DNA of 64,000 bases. Origin: Leifsonia shinshuensis (lineage in GTDB: Bacteria; Actinomycetota; Actinomycetes; Actinomycetales; Microbacteriaceae). The notes beneath the pieces are model-generated. The model did no database searches. It had not been told where the DNA came from and worked only from the letters and a program-made list of their open reading frames with translations. Every line of letters starts with the position of its first letter. Position 1 is the stretch's first letter. Positions 43,341 to 51,274 of this stretch are shown in pieces. The stretch spans positions 3,286,001-3,350,000 of the forward strand of contig NZ_CP043641.1 in assembly GCF_014217625.1 (NCBI RefSeq). The letters are read 5' to 3'. The translations under genes and the position numbers were made by a program.

Positions 43341-43374
43341 AGAAGGGCACGTCGCGAACGCGACGTGCCCTTCT
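43341..43374 (+). terminator. Terminator after the alcohol dehydrogenase
   Basis: A perfect 16-bp inverted repeat, AGAAGGGCACGTCGCG and its complement (43341-43356 with 43359-43374), lies 16 bases after the stop and faces the convergent nitroreductase gene. A direct repeat of GGGGGTTTCCGG follows at about 43387-43416. Confidence 0.88.
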
Positions 43375-43431
43375 CCGTGTGTTGCGGGGGTTTCCGGGTA
43401 CGGGGGTTTCCGGTCTGCGGGGCGGGAGGCC

Positions 43432-44022
43432 TCAGGAGTTGACGAGCACGACCTCGTCCAGCGCGTTGCGGGTGCGCGGGGCGAGCTCGCGCTCGCGCAG
43501 CGGCTCGGGCAGCGCGTCCACGTCGCCGAGCATGCCGACGGCGGTCACGGAGACCGGCACGAAGCGCTCCTCGACGTCGAACGCGGCACGGATCCCCGCC
43601 GGGTCGAAGCCGCCCATCTGGTGGGTGTGCAGGCCGTCGTGGTGGGCCTGGACGCTCAGGTGCGCGACGGCCTGGCCGACGTCGTAGGTGGCCCAGCGAC
43701 GCTCGTTGCCCTCCGCGTCGACGACCTCGGCGAGGGCGACGACGAGCGCGCCGGCCGCGCCGGCCCACATCTGGTTGAAGCCCATCAGGTTGGCGACGAT
43801 CGCGTCGAAGGCCTCGGTGCCGCGCCGGGCGACGATGAAGCGCCACGGCTGGGAGTTGTTGGCGGACGGCGACCAGCGCGCGGCCTCGAGGGCGGCGGTC
43901 AGCTTGTCCTCGTCGATGACGGCCTCGGTGTCGAAGGCGCGCGGGCTCCAGCGCTCGGCGAGCGCGGGCAGCAGCGGGAAGGACGTGTCGGCGGTGCGGG
44001 TGACGGTGTCGGTCAGCGACAT
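43432..44022 (-). CDS. Nitroreductase-family FMN oxidoreductase
   Basis: This 196-residue flavoenzyme of the nitroreductase family has the FMN-binding start RWSPRAFD followed by AARWSPSANNSQPWRFIVARRG, and the later block YDVGQAVAHLSVQAHHDGLHTHQMGGFD (in parts) typical of actinobacterial members. It reduces quinones, nitro groups or similar acceptors with NAD(P)H. The ATG at 44022 (MSLTDTVTRT) follows GAGGAG; longer in-frame starts are rejected. Confidence 0.9.
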   Translation of the reverse strand: MSLTDTVTRTADTSFPLLPALAERWSPRAFDTEAVIDEDKLTAALEAARWSPSANNSQPWRFIVARRGTEAFDAIVANLMGFNQMWAGAAGALVVALAEVVDAEGNERRWATYDVGQAVAHLSVQAHHDGLHTHQMGGFDPAGIRAAFDVEERFVPVSVTAVGMLGDVDALPEPLRERELAPRTRNALDEVVLVNS

Positions 44023-44153
44023 GGGATGGGACTCCTCGACGGTGGAAACAGGGTGACGAGGCTCCATTGCCCAGCTATATCCATGTGAACACATGGAGCT
44101 GGGAGAGTATTCCGGAATTTTGGTGACGTGTCTCCTTGGGGATGCCGGACGCC

Positions 44154-45143
44154 CTACAGCCAGTCCTTCCGCTTGAACGTCAGGTACAGCCCGCCGCAGC
44201 CCACGACCATGAGCAGCGTCGACATCCACAGGCCGCCCATCGTGTTGAAGCCCGGGTACGGCAGGTTCTGGCCGTAGAAGCCGGTCACCGCCGCCGGGAC
44301 CGCGATGATCGCCGCCCAGCTGGTCACCTTCTTCATGATGACGTTGAGGCGGTTGCCCTCCATCGCGATCTGCGTGTCGGACAGCGCGGTTACCAGGTCG
44401 CGCAGCGAGTCCGCCCACTCCACGTGGTGCACGCCGCGGTCGTAGAGGCCCTGGAAGAGCGGGAACAGCGCCGGGCTGACGCAGTCGGCCTCGCGGCGGA
44501 GCAGGGCGTCAACGGCGTCGCGGAGCGGGAGGAGGCAGCGGCGCAGGCGGGAGGCCGACTTGCGCAGCTGATAGACGCGGTTCTGGATGATGGCCGGCTT
44601 GGCACCGGGGGCCAGGAGCACGTCCTCGATGTCGTCCAGCTCGTCGTCGAGCGCGTTGAGGGCGGCGCCGGCCTCGCCGAGCAGCTCGTCCAGCACGATC
44701 CACAGCAGCCAGCCGACGCCCTGGTCGCGGTGCCGCTTCTCGGTGGCGAGCCGGGCGCGCAGCGGCTCGAAGTCGAAGTCGCCGTCGTGGTCGAGGATCA
44801 GCAGCCGCGGCAGCACGTAGATGTGCAGGTCCGCGACGACCAGCTGGAACGTCGGCTCCTCCAGCTGCACCCGGTGAGTGGACAGGCGGACGTGCTCGCC
44901 GGCGACCATGGGCATGTGCCCGGTGGAGGCCGACGCCGGCGGGTGGATGATGTCGTCGGCGCCGAGCCGGTCGGCCAGCTCGGCGAGCTGCAGGCGGTCG
45001 GGGTCCCGGATCTCCAGGTAGCCGAACGCGGTGCTCGTCTGGAGCACGTCCAGCACCTCGGCGAGGGAGCCGACGTCGGTGCGCTGGTCCCCGTCGAAGA
45101 GCGACCCCCGGAGCTGGAGCGACTCCTGAACCTGTTGCGACAC
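44154..45143 (-). CDS. CorA-family Mg2+ transporter-like protein
   Basis: This 329-residue protein has a cytosolic alpha/beta domain and long helices (about 1-265) followed by two C-terminal membrane helices. The signature loop between them reads YGQNLPYPG: the GMN of classical CorA is GQN here, a change seen in many actinobacterial members, so ion choice is less certain. The GTG start at 45143 follows AGGAGG; an upstream in-frame extension lacks support. It probably forms a pentameric divalent-cation channel. Confidence 0.9.
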   Translation of the reverse strand: MSQQVQESLQLRGSLFDGDQRTDVGSLAEVLDVLQTSTAFGYLEIRDPDRLQLAELADRLGADDIIHPPASASTGHMPMVAGEHVRLSTHRVQLEEPTFQLVVADLHIYVLPRLLILDHDGDFDFEPLRARLATEKRHRDQGVGWLLWIVLDELLGEAGAALNALDDELDDIEDVLLAPGAKPAIIQNRVYQLRKSASRLRRCLLPLRDAVDALLRREADCVSPALFPLFQGLYDRGVHHVEWADSLRDLVTALSDTQIAMEGNRLNVIMKKVTSWAAIIAVPAAVTGFYGQNLPYPGFNTMGGLWMSTLLMVVGCGGLYLTFKRKDWL

Positions 45144-45317
45144 GCGACCTCCTCGTAGGCTGACGCTCCAACCTACGACCTCCCCGCTGAGTCGCCGCCG
45201 GTTGACCGTGATGGAGTTCTCAGGAAGTGGTGACGGCACGGCCCCAGTTGTGGTGGCACTTCCCGGCCGCCGGGCCGCTGCCTAGGCTGAGCGCACACAC
45301 CTGCAGAGGAGGCCGTC

Positions 45318-45668
45318 ATGCCCGACGGATTCGACCCCACCGTCCCGCCGTCCGGCGCGGGCTGCGCCGACTGCGACGCGTCCGGAGGGTGGTGGGTGCA
45401 TCTCCGCCGCTGCGCCGAGTGCGGGCACGTGGGGTGCTGCGACTCCTCGCTGTCCCGGCATGCCCGCGCGCATGCCGCGGCGACGGGGCATCCGGTCGCG
45501 CAGAGCTTCGAGCCGGGGGAGGACTGGTTCTGGGATTACGCACTCGACGCCTACGTCGAGGGGCCGCTGCTCGCGCCGCCGGACAGCCATCCCGCGACGC
45601 AGACCACCCCGGGGCCGGCCGAGCGTGTGCCGGCCGATTGGCAGGAGGTCCTGGCCGCGCGCGGCTGA
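45318..45668 (+). CDS. UBP-type zinc-finger protein
   Basis: This 116-residue protein has a UBP-type zinc finger: Cys16, Cys19, Cys32, Cys35, Cys40, His48, His52 and His58 (GCADCDASGGW, CAECGHVGCCDSS, SRHARAHAAATGHP). The acidic, Pro-rich C-terminus (about 65-116) ends in a short helix. Bacterial stand-alone versions are common in actinobacteria near transport or redox genes; their partners are not known. It is followed by the interrupted lipoprotein gene, on the opposite strand. Confidence 0.9.
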   Translation: MPDGFDPTVPPSGAGCADCDASGGWWVHLRRCAECGHVGCCDSSLSRHARAHAAATGHPVAQSFEPGEDWFWDYALDAYVEGPLLAPPDSHPATQTTPGPAERVPADWQEVLAARG

Positions 45669-45689
45669 ACGCGACGGAATGGACTGAGC

Positions 45690-46004
45690 TCAGGGCACCA
45701 GATCCTGGTACTGCGGCAGTGACCCGTCCAGCACCGGCACATCCAGCGTCTCCGTCACCGTGCTGGTCTGGAACGTCACCGGCTCCAGCGCGCCCGGCTT
45801 GGCGTCCAGGCCGTCGAACGTGACGGACTGGCCGTCGGAGGTGCCGAGCTGCACCGACTCGGCGGGCTTCACGGTGACCGTCTCGGACCCGGCCGACGTG
45901 ACGATGCGCACCTCCTCGCTCGACTCGCCCTGGTTGACGAGGGTCGCGACGAGACTCGCGGGGGAGGACGACTGCGCCGTGAGCAGCACCGCGTTGCCGA
46001 TGAA
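45690..46004 (-). pseudogene. Lipoprotein gene, C-terminal fragment (interrupted by a mobile element)
   Basis: This holds the last 104 codons of a lipoprotein: FIGNAVLLTAQSSSPASL onward, a beta-rich Ig-like domain ending in GSLPQYQDLVP. The open frame runs on into inserted DNA but the homologous part starts at Phe (46004). Its N-terminal partner is at 49119-49316. Deleting 46003-49116 joins ...GDIGPI to FIGNAVLL... in frame, giving a protein of about 170 residues. The fragment has no signal peptide or start of its own, so it is presumably not made. Confidence 0.85.
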
Positions 46005-46175
46005 GGCTGGGGAATTGCATCTGATGCAGGATTCAGGGATTCGAGACCGGCCGAGGCTGCGTCGCCTCGGGCCCTGTGGTCGCTGCGTAGAAACGCCACA
46101 TGAGGTGCTGCGGTGCGGAAACGAGGAGCGAACCTCACCCCGGATCGTGCATCTGATGAATGATATCATCATCGG

Positions 46176-47309
46176 GTGTCGGTGCGAGGTGCGGATGGTC
46201 CCGAGGAGGAGCGGTCGGTGCGCGTTGCTCAAGGCAGCCCAGCGGCGCGGCTGCTCACACCGGGCGTGGCGCTGTTCGCCGCCGAGGAGACCGTGCTCGC
46301 GGCGATGCTGGAGGGCTGGGAGCTGCAGCAGCGGTCCCGAATGCTGTCGGGGTTGACGATCGAGCGTCGGCTGTTGACGGTTCGCCGGTTCGCGTCGTTC
46401 ACGAACGACTACCCGTGGCACTGGACGCCGGGCGATGTCGAGGCGTGGACGGCGGAGATGGTCTCGGCGGGGATGGCGCACTCGACGGTGCGGAACTACC
46501 AGATGGCGGTGTCGCTGTTCTGCGGCTACCTCTCCGATCCCCGTTATCAGTGGCACGAGGTCTGCGAACGGCACTTCGGAGACGTGCCGGTGCAGGTGTT
46601 CCACGAGTGGAACACGGTGATCCATCGCAGCGACTACGAGGGGCGGCCGGGCAACCGGCCGCTGTCGCGCGACGAGCTCCAAGCGTTCTTCGACTATTGC
46701 GACCAGCGCGTCTCCCAGGTGCAGTCGACGGGCCGCAAGGGCTGGCTGGCGGCGTTCCGCGACGCGACACTGTTCAAGACGATCTACGCCTGGGGTCTGC
46801 GCCGGCGGGAAGCCTCCAAGTTGGAGACGGTTGACTGGTCGGGCAACGCTGCGGCTATCGGGTTCGGCCGATACGGGGCGCTGGCCGTCCGCTACGGCAA
46901 AGCACTGCGCGGCAGCCCGCCCAGGCGTCGCACCGTTCTGACCACGATGGGGTGGGCGGCCGAGGCCGTCGCGGAGTGGACGGAGGAGCTTCGCCCGCTC
47001 TACGACGCGACAGGCACGGCGTTGTGGCCGACTGAGCGGCGCGCCCGCGTCAGCGCGGATGCGATCTCGCGACGGTTCGCCGAGTACCGGGACGCGATCG
47101 GTCTGGACCGGAACCTCGGCCCGCACTGCCTGCGCCACTCGTATGCGACGCATCTGCTCGAAGACGGCTTCGACCACTTGTTCGTGCAGCAGCAGCTCGG
47201 CCATTCCTGGGGCTCGACGACCGCGATCTACACGACCGTCGGCGCCGACTACAAGAACAAGGCGCTGCGCCGAGCCCTCGACCGCGCCTTCCAGCCCGAG
47301 ACCGAGTGA
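46176..47309 (+). CDS. Tyrosine recombinase/integrase of the inserted element
   Basis: This 377-residue site-specific recombinase has an N-terminal SAM-like core-binding domain (about 50-130) and a C-terminal catalytic domain with Arg in IYAWGLRRREASKLE, HCLRHSYATHL (His-x-x-Arg), GHSWGS and the nucleophile Tyr in TAIYTTVGADY. All catalytic residues are present, so it should be active. The GTG at 46176 is the longest start; an internal GTG (VRVAQGSPAARLL) is also possible. Overlap-free 19-base spacing to the XRE gene indicates one transcript. Confidence 0.92.
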   Translation: MSVRGADGPEEERSVRVAQGSPAARLLTPGVALFAAEETVLAAMLEGWELQQRSRMLSGLTIERRLLTVRRFASFTNDYPWHWTPGDVEAWTAEMVSAGMAHSTVRNYQMAVSLFCGYLSDPRYQWHEVCERHFGDVPVQVFHEWNTVIHRSDYEGRPGNRPLSRDELQAFFDYCDQRVSQVQSTGRKGWLAAFRDATLFKTIYAWGLRRREASKLETVDWSGNAAAIGFGRYGALAVRYGKALRGSPPRRRTVLTTMGWAAEAVAEWTEELRPLYDATGTALWPTERRARVSADAISRRFAEYRDAIGLDRNLGPHCLRHSYATHLLEDGFDHLFVQQQLGHSWGSTTAIYTTVGADYKNKALRRALDRAFQPETE

Positions 47310-47328
47310 GACCCCGAGGAGGAACACG

Positions 47329-47679
47329 ATGGCACGCACACCCCAGCCCCGCCTGGGATACCGATGGCACCTGCGACGGCTGATGGCCGCCCAGGAGATG
47401 TTCGCCACCACGACACTGGTTCCGCTGCTCGCCGAGCGCGGCATCGTCCTGTCTGAAGCGCAGGTATATCGGCTCGTCACCGGCACCCCCGAGCGGTTGA
47501 GCCTGCGCACTCTGACCGCGCTCTGCGACATCCTCGGCTGCACCCCGAACGACCTCATCGAGCCCGTCGCCGAGACCGCAGCCGTCAAAGCTACCGGCAC
47601 CACCGGGAAACCCACTGCCGTCTCGGCCACGGCGAAGACCCGCACCCCGCGGCGCGCGGATATCACCCGCAGCAAGTGA
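47329..47679 (+). CDS. XRE-type helix-turn-helix regulator of the element
   Basis: This 116-residue protein has a Cro/CI-type helix-turn-helix domain (about 12-80), with VPLLAERGIVLSEAQVYRLV and LTALCDILGCTPNDLIEPV, followed by a Thr/Ala/Lys-rich tail. It starts at the ATG 8 bases after GAGGAGG. It sits between the two recombinase genes and probably controls their expression or shapes the recombination complex. Its stop overlaps the next gene by 4 bases. Confidence 0.9.
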   Translation: MARTPQPRLGYRWHLRRLMAAQEMFATTTLVPLLAERGIVLSEAQVYRLVTGTPERLSLRTLTALCDILGCTPNDLIEPVAETAAVKATGTTGKPTAVSATAKTRTPRRADITRSK

Positions 47680-49073
47680 CGGGACAAACCTGTCAGCTCT
47701 GCGACCGCGCCGCGATGCCCGGCCGTGGGCTCTGCTCGCGTTGCAGCAAGGGCGTCGGTCGAGTGCGCGGCGACTGCTCCCGCTGCGAGAAACCGGATCG
47801 GCTGCTCGACTTCGAGGGCCGCTGCCGATGGTGTCGTGAACGAGCCAGGAAACACTGCCAGGACTGCAGCCGCAGTGACGTCCTCCTCGTCGGCATCGAC
47901 GGGAACCGTGTCTGCAATCCCTGCGCGCTGCGGCGGCACCTTGACCGCGTGCTCACCGGAGACGGCGTGCTCGCCCCGCTGCACGCGTCGGTCCTCGCCG
48001 CGGAACCCCTCACGACCCGCCGCTGGCTGACCCGCACCCGCGACCTGCTGCGCGACCTCGACACCGGCCGCATCCCGCTCAGCCACGACACCCTCGACCG
48101 GTTCCCGCAACGCCGAGCAGCCGAGCATCTGCGCGCGCTGCTGATCGCCGCTGGGCTCCTCGAGCCGGACCCTCATCGAAGCCTGCGCCGCCTCGAAGCC
48201 CGCGTCCTGGATCTGACCGCACCGCTGGATCACGAGCACCGGCAGCTCGCGACGCGCTGGCTCAACTGGAAAGTCCTGCCACGGCTGCGGACTCTGGACG
48301 AGCAACAGCGCGTCGACATCAGCGCGCGCAACGCTACCCGCCAGATCGAACAGGTCGTCGCCTTCCTCGCTGGACTGCAAGACGTCGACCGGCATCTGGA
48401 CGAGGCAACCCAGCACGATATCGATTCGTGGTTCGCGGGCCCCGGCGCCATCCGACACGTCGTCCGCCCGTTCCTCACCTGGGCACGCCAGAACCGTCAG
48501 CTGCCCCGAGAGATCGAGCTCCCGCCCACCTACGTCGGACAGCCCGTCACCCCGATGGACACCGAACAGCGTTGGCAGATCGCCCGGCGACTGATCACCG
48601 ACGACACCCTCGATCCCGCCGACCGGATCGCCGCCGCGCTCATCGTGCTCTACGCGCAACCGGTGAACCGGGTCGTTGCGCTCACGACCGACGACGTGAC
48701 CGTCACCGAGACCGGCACGAACCTCGCCCTCGGCACTGACGCGCTCGAACTGCCCGAGCCGTTCGCGACCGTGATCCGCCAACTCCCGGTCCGCCGCCGC
48801 GCCGGCACGGCCGAGCAGCTCCCGACCCGATGGCTGTTCCCCGGAAACCACGCCGGCACCCACATCACCCAGAACGCTCTAGCGAACCGGCTGCGCCGAA
48901 CACTCGACATCCAGCCGAGGCAACTGCGCCTGGCCGCAGCCGAGCAGCTCACCCGAGAGATCCCGCCCGCGATGCTCGCCAGCATCCTCGGACTGCGCCC
49001 ACTCACCATCGTCCGCATCAGCGCGAACGCTGGCGGCTCGTGGGCGAACTACGCCGCCGACCGGCAGACCTGA
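47676..49073 (+). CDS. Zinc-ribbon protein with degenerate recombinase-like C-terminus
   Basis: This 465-residue protein starts with three CxxC pairs of zinc ribbons (CQLCDRAAMPGRGLCSRC; CSRCEKPDRLLDFEGRC; CQDCSRSDVLLVGIDGNRVC, each followed by further cysteines) within residues 1-90. The remainder is helical and resembles a tyrosine recombinase (core-binding domain at about 200-290, catalytic-like fold after that), but the C-terminal active-site region reads RQLRLAAAEQL and ILGLRPLTIVRIS where HxLRHT and LGH would stand, so it appears catalytically dead. It probably supports the active recombinase or recognises ends. Start is the GTG/ATG overlap at 47676 following the XRE gene. Confidence 0.8.
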   Translation: MTGQTCQLCDRAAMPGRGLCSRCSKGVGRVRGDCSRCEKPDRLLDFEGRCRWCRERARKHCQDCSRSDVLLVGIDGNRVCNPCALRRHLDRVLTGDGVLAPLHASVLAAEPLTTRRWLTRTRDLLRDLDTGRIPLSHDTLDRFPQRRAAEHLRALLIAAGLLEPDPHRSLRRLEARVLDLTAPLDHEHRQLATRWLNWKVLPRLRTLDEQQRVDISARNATRQIEQVVAFLAGLQDVDRHLDEATQHDIDSWFAGPGAIRHVVRPFLTWARQNRQLPREIELPPTYVGQPVTPMDTEQRWQIARRLITDDTLDPADRIAAALIVLYAQPVNRVVALTTDDVTVTETGTNLALGTDALELPEPFATVIRQLPVRRRAGTAEQLPTRWLFPGNHAGTHITQNALANRLRRTLDIQPRQLRLAAAEQLTREIPPAMLASILGLRPLTIVRISANAGGSWANYAADRQT

Positions 49074-49118
49074 CAGCGAGTATTCACGGGGTTCGAATAC
49101 GCCAACCCTGCCAGTCAA

Positions 49119-49316
49119 GATCGGGCCGATGTCGCCGTTCACGCCGTCCGCGGTCTCCTGGATGTATTTGGTGTCCTGTGGGGCGAGCAGATCGCAACCG
49201 GTCAGGAGGCCCAGGACGGCCACGCCGACGAGGGCGGCGGCGACGCGGCGACGCGTCCGCACGGCTGGTCCACCGCGTCGTGCGGTGCGGGATGCGAAGC
49301 CGGCCTGTGCGCTCAC
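49119..49316 (-). pseudogene. Lipoprotein gene, N-terminal fragment (interrupted by a mobile element)
   Basis: This is the first 66 codons of the lipoprotein split by the recombinase element: signal peptide and lipobox LLTGC ([20 protein letters not shown], about residues 22-41), then DLLAPQDTKYIQETADGVNGDIGPI. It begins at GTG 49316. The frame continues into the insert as a foreign tail of about 80 residues. If expressed, it would give a short lipoprotein lacking its beta domain. Its C-terminal half is at 45690-46004. Confidence 0.85.
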
Positions 49317-49382
49317 GGCGTCAGCATAGCCCCGCCGGTGACGCTCGCAGTAGGCCCGTCCGGCGAAGCCCGGAGGGCCGGC

Positions 49383-49394
49383 GAAAGCGCTCTC
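49383..49394. promoter_or_regulatory. LacI-type operator A (AGCGCT core)
   Basis: GAAAGCGCTCTC is an imperfect palindrome around AGCGCT, a typical LacI-family half-site arrangement. Its exact reverse complement occurs at 49442-49453, with centres 59 bases apart. Confidence 0.55.
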
Positions 49395-49441
49395 CCGTGT
49401 GAACGCCGTGTGTCGTGCGTGTAAATCTTCGTAACCTCACA

Positions 49442-49453
49442 GAGAGCGCTTTC
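49442..49453. promoter_or_regulatory. LacI-type operator B (AGCGCT core)
   Basis: GAGAGCGCTTTC is the exact reverse complement of operator A. Paired sites of this kind allow repression by looping, and any promoter of the synthase operon would lie close to them. Confidence 0.55.
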
Positions 49454-49747
49454 CCGCTCCGACCGGGGTACACGGAACGTTCTCTTCGTGCTCCGCCACG
49501 CCCGGGATCCGATCCGTCGATCGATCCTCTGATCAGCATTTCGATGCCTCGATCACAGGCCGCCTCGTCGTGTCGGCAAGTCGGCGGACACGTCCCCCGC
49601 ATGCAGACAGCCCGCGCGCCGTCAAGACCGTTCCACCCCCACTTGCGGGGCGTCGATCCCGCCCCGTACAACTGGGACCACCCGAACCGACCAGATCCCC
49701 GCCGACGTGGATGCCATCCCCTTTCAGCACCCCGAGAGGCCTGTCTC

Positions 49748-51274
49748 GTGTTCATCTTCCTGCTGCAACTCCGGCACATGCTGGGCGGCCACCCCGAGTT
49801 CTACCTGTTCGCCATCTACTCCGCCCTGATCTGGGTCATCTGGATCGTCAAGGTCCTGATGTCCCGCCGCTACCGCCCGTACACCGGCGAGTTCCACGGC
49901 ACGACCAGCGTCGTCGTCCCGGTCGTGGACGAGCCGCTCGACCTGTTCCGCGACGTGCTCGGCCGCATGGTCGAGCAGCGGCCGGGGGAGATCATCGTCG
50001 TCATCAACGGCGCCCCCAACCCCGAGCTGGCGGAGGTGTGCGAGGAGTTCGCGCCGCTGGTGCGCTGGGTGCACACGCCCATCCCGGGCAAGCGCAACGC
50101 GGTGATGATCGGGACGCGGATGTCCACCGGCGAGATCACCGTCCTGGTCGACTCCGACACCGTCTGGACCCAGGACACCCTGAGCGAGCTGGTCAAGCCG
50201 TTCGCCGACCAGCGCGTGGGCGGCGTCACCACGAAGCAGCGCATCCTGGAGCCGGAGCGGAGCTGGATCACCCGCTGGGCGGACTGGCTGGAGAACTCGC
50301 GCGCGCTCTACTCGATGCCCGCGCAGAGCGTCGTCGGGCAGATCGGCTGCCTCCCCGGCCGGACCATCGCCTTCCGCCGCTCGATCCTGATGCGGGTCAT
50401 GGACAAGTTCATGACCGAGAAGTTCCTCGGGGTGTTCCTGGAGGTCTCCGACGACCGCACGCTGACCAACCTGACGCTGAAGGAGGGCTACCGCACCGTC
50501 TACCAGCACACCAGCCTCTGCTACACGGACGCCCCGCTGAAGGTGAAGAAGCTGTTCAAGCAGCAGCTCCGCTGGGCGCGCGGCAGCCAGTACAACACGA
50601 TGCGGATGCTGCCGTGGATGCTCGGCCACGCGCCGATCCTGGCGTTCTTCTTCGTGATGGACATCCTGCTGCCGTTCATCCTCGCCGGCGTGCTGGGCGG
50701 CTGGGTGTACCGGTCGATCACCGGCCAGGGCTACAACTTCTACGAGGGCTTCCTGAAGTCTTACGGCATCCAGGGCGGCATCATTACGGTGGTCGCGCTG
50801 ATGGTCGCGTCGTCCGTGATCAGCATGTCGATCCGGCAGATCCGGCACCTCTCCGAGAAGCCGAGCGACTTCTTCCGCCTGCCGATCTTCATCATCGTCT
50901 CGACGTTCTTCCTCATGCCGATCCGGCTGCTCGGCTTCTTCCGGATGGCGCATGCCAGCGGCTGGGGCACCAGGGCCGGGGCGTACGCCGGAGGGCCGGG
51001 GGAGATCAGCTCGGACGACGAGATCGCCGCGCTCGGGACGACCACCGCCGAGCGTGTCGACCTACCCGACGCCGTCGGAGGGGTGACCTCCGCGACCGCC
51101 CTCGCGATCGCCACGCGCCCCACGACCGCCGTCACCACCCGCGCGCAGGCGAAGACCACCACCAAGAAGACCACCACCAAGAAGACCACCCGGCGCCGGC
51201 TGAACCCGCTCGCCGCCATCCCGTACCTGATCGGCATCGCGATCCTGACCCTGGAGGCCCTGTTCCTTGTCTAG
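49748..51274 (+). CDS. Processive GT2 polysaccharide synthase, hyaluronan-synthase-like
   Basis: This 508-residue membrane synthase has one or two N-terminal helices (to about 40), a cytosolic GT-A domain and about four C-terminal helices. The glycosyltransferase-2 motifs are all present: DSD at 135-137, the acceptor base block SDDRTLTN (Asp235-Asp236-Arg237) and QQLRW at 272-276. The DDRxLTN form and the following YTDAP...KQQLRWARGS are typical of hyaluronan synthase relatives. A linker with KTTTKKTT repeats and a last helix end the protein. The GTG at 49748 follows GAGAGG. UDP-glucose dehydrogenase and GalU lie downstream, so the polymer probably contains glucuronic acid. Confidence 0.88.
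   Translation: MFIFLLQLRHMLGGHPEFYLFAIYSALIWVIWIVKVLMSRRYRPYTGEFHGTTSVVVPVVDEPLDLFRDVLGRMVEQRPGEIIVVINGAPNPELAEVCEEFAPLVRWVHTPIPGKRNAVMIGTRMSTGEITVLVDSDTVWTQDTLSELVKPFADQRVGGVTTKQRILEPERSWITRWADWLENSRALYSMPAQSVVGQIGCLPGRTIAFRRSILMRVMDKFMTEKFLGVFLEVSDDRTLTNLTLKEGYRTVYQHTSLCYTDAPLKVKKLFKQQLRWARGSQYNTMRMLPWMLGHAPILAFFFVMDILLPFILAGVLGGWVYRSITGQGYNFYEGFLKSYGIQGGIITVVALMVASSVISMSIRQIRHLSEKPSDFFRLPIFIIVSTFFLMPIRLLGFFRMAHASGWGTRAGAYAGGPGEISSDDEIAALGTTTAERVDLPDAVGGVTSATALAIATRPTTAVTTRAQAKTTTKKTTTKKTTRRRLNPLAAIPYLIGIAILTLEALFLV

Larger units (their letters stand above)
46003..49116 (+). mobile_element. Three-gene tyrosine-recombinase element inserted in a lipoprotein gene
   Basis: The 3,114-base insert carries a tyrosine recombinase, an XRE-type regulator and a zinc-ribbon recombinase-like protein in one operon and nothing else. 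The flanks meet at the trinucleotide AAG, present at both junctions (46003-46005 and 49117-49119). The ends are not clearly inverted; short similarities are G[AG]CTGG near both tips and ATTCGA..CC at 46039-46048 and, inverted, near 49089-49099. Near the left end TGCATCTGATG occurs twice (46016-46026 and 46149-46159), followed by the palindrome ATGATATCAT (46160-46169). A recombinase transposon of Tn554-like logic is the closest known analogy; this is inference. Confidence 0.8.
49317..49747. other. Long leader/intergenic region ahead of the polysaccharide operon
   Basis: About 430 bases lack a convincing gene. An open frame in phase with the synthase runs back to 49415, but its codons (Arg/Pro-rich) do not look coding. 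The region has paired AGCGCT operators (49383-49394, 49442-49453), the palindrome GAACGTTC (49477-49484) and a run of GATC-containing repeats around 49508-49535. If transcription starts near the second operator, the message has an untranslated leader of about 280 bases, long enough for a structured control element; I recognise none. Confidence 0.5.

Noticed and set aside
45690..48863. A minus-strand open frame of 1057 codons across the recombinase element
   Set aside because: It is antisense to three clear genes of the element; only its last 104 codons belong to a real (interrupted) gene. High-GC antisense frames are often open by chance.
49085..49105. GGTTCGAATAC resembling a tRNA T-loop, hence a tRNA remnant or attachment site at the element's right end
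   Set aside because: The flanking bases do not form a T-stem and no anticodon or acceptor arm is nearby. It is better explained by the local inverted repeat GTATTC/GAATAC.
49415..49747. A longer N-terminus for the GT2 synthase
   Set aside because: The extra codons are Arg/Pro-rich without the composition of a real domain, and GTG 49748 with GAGAGG starts directly at the first membrane helix.
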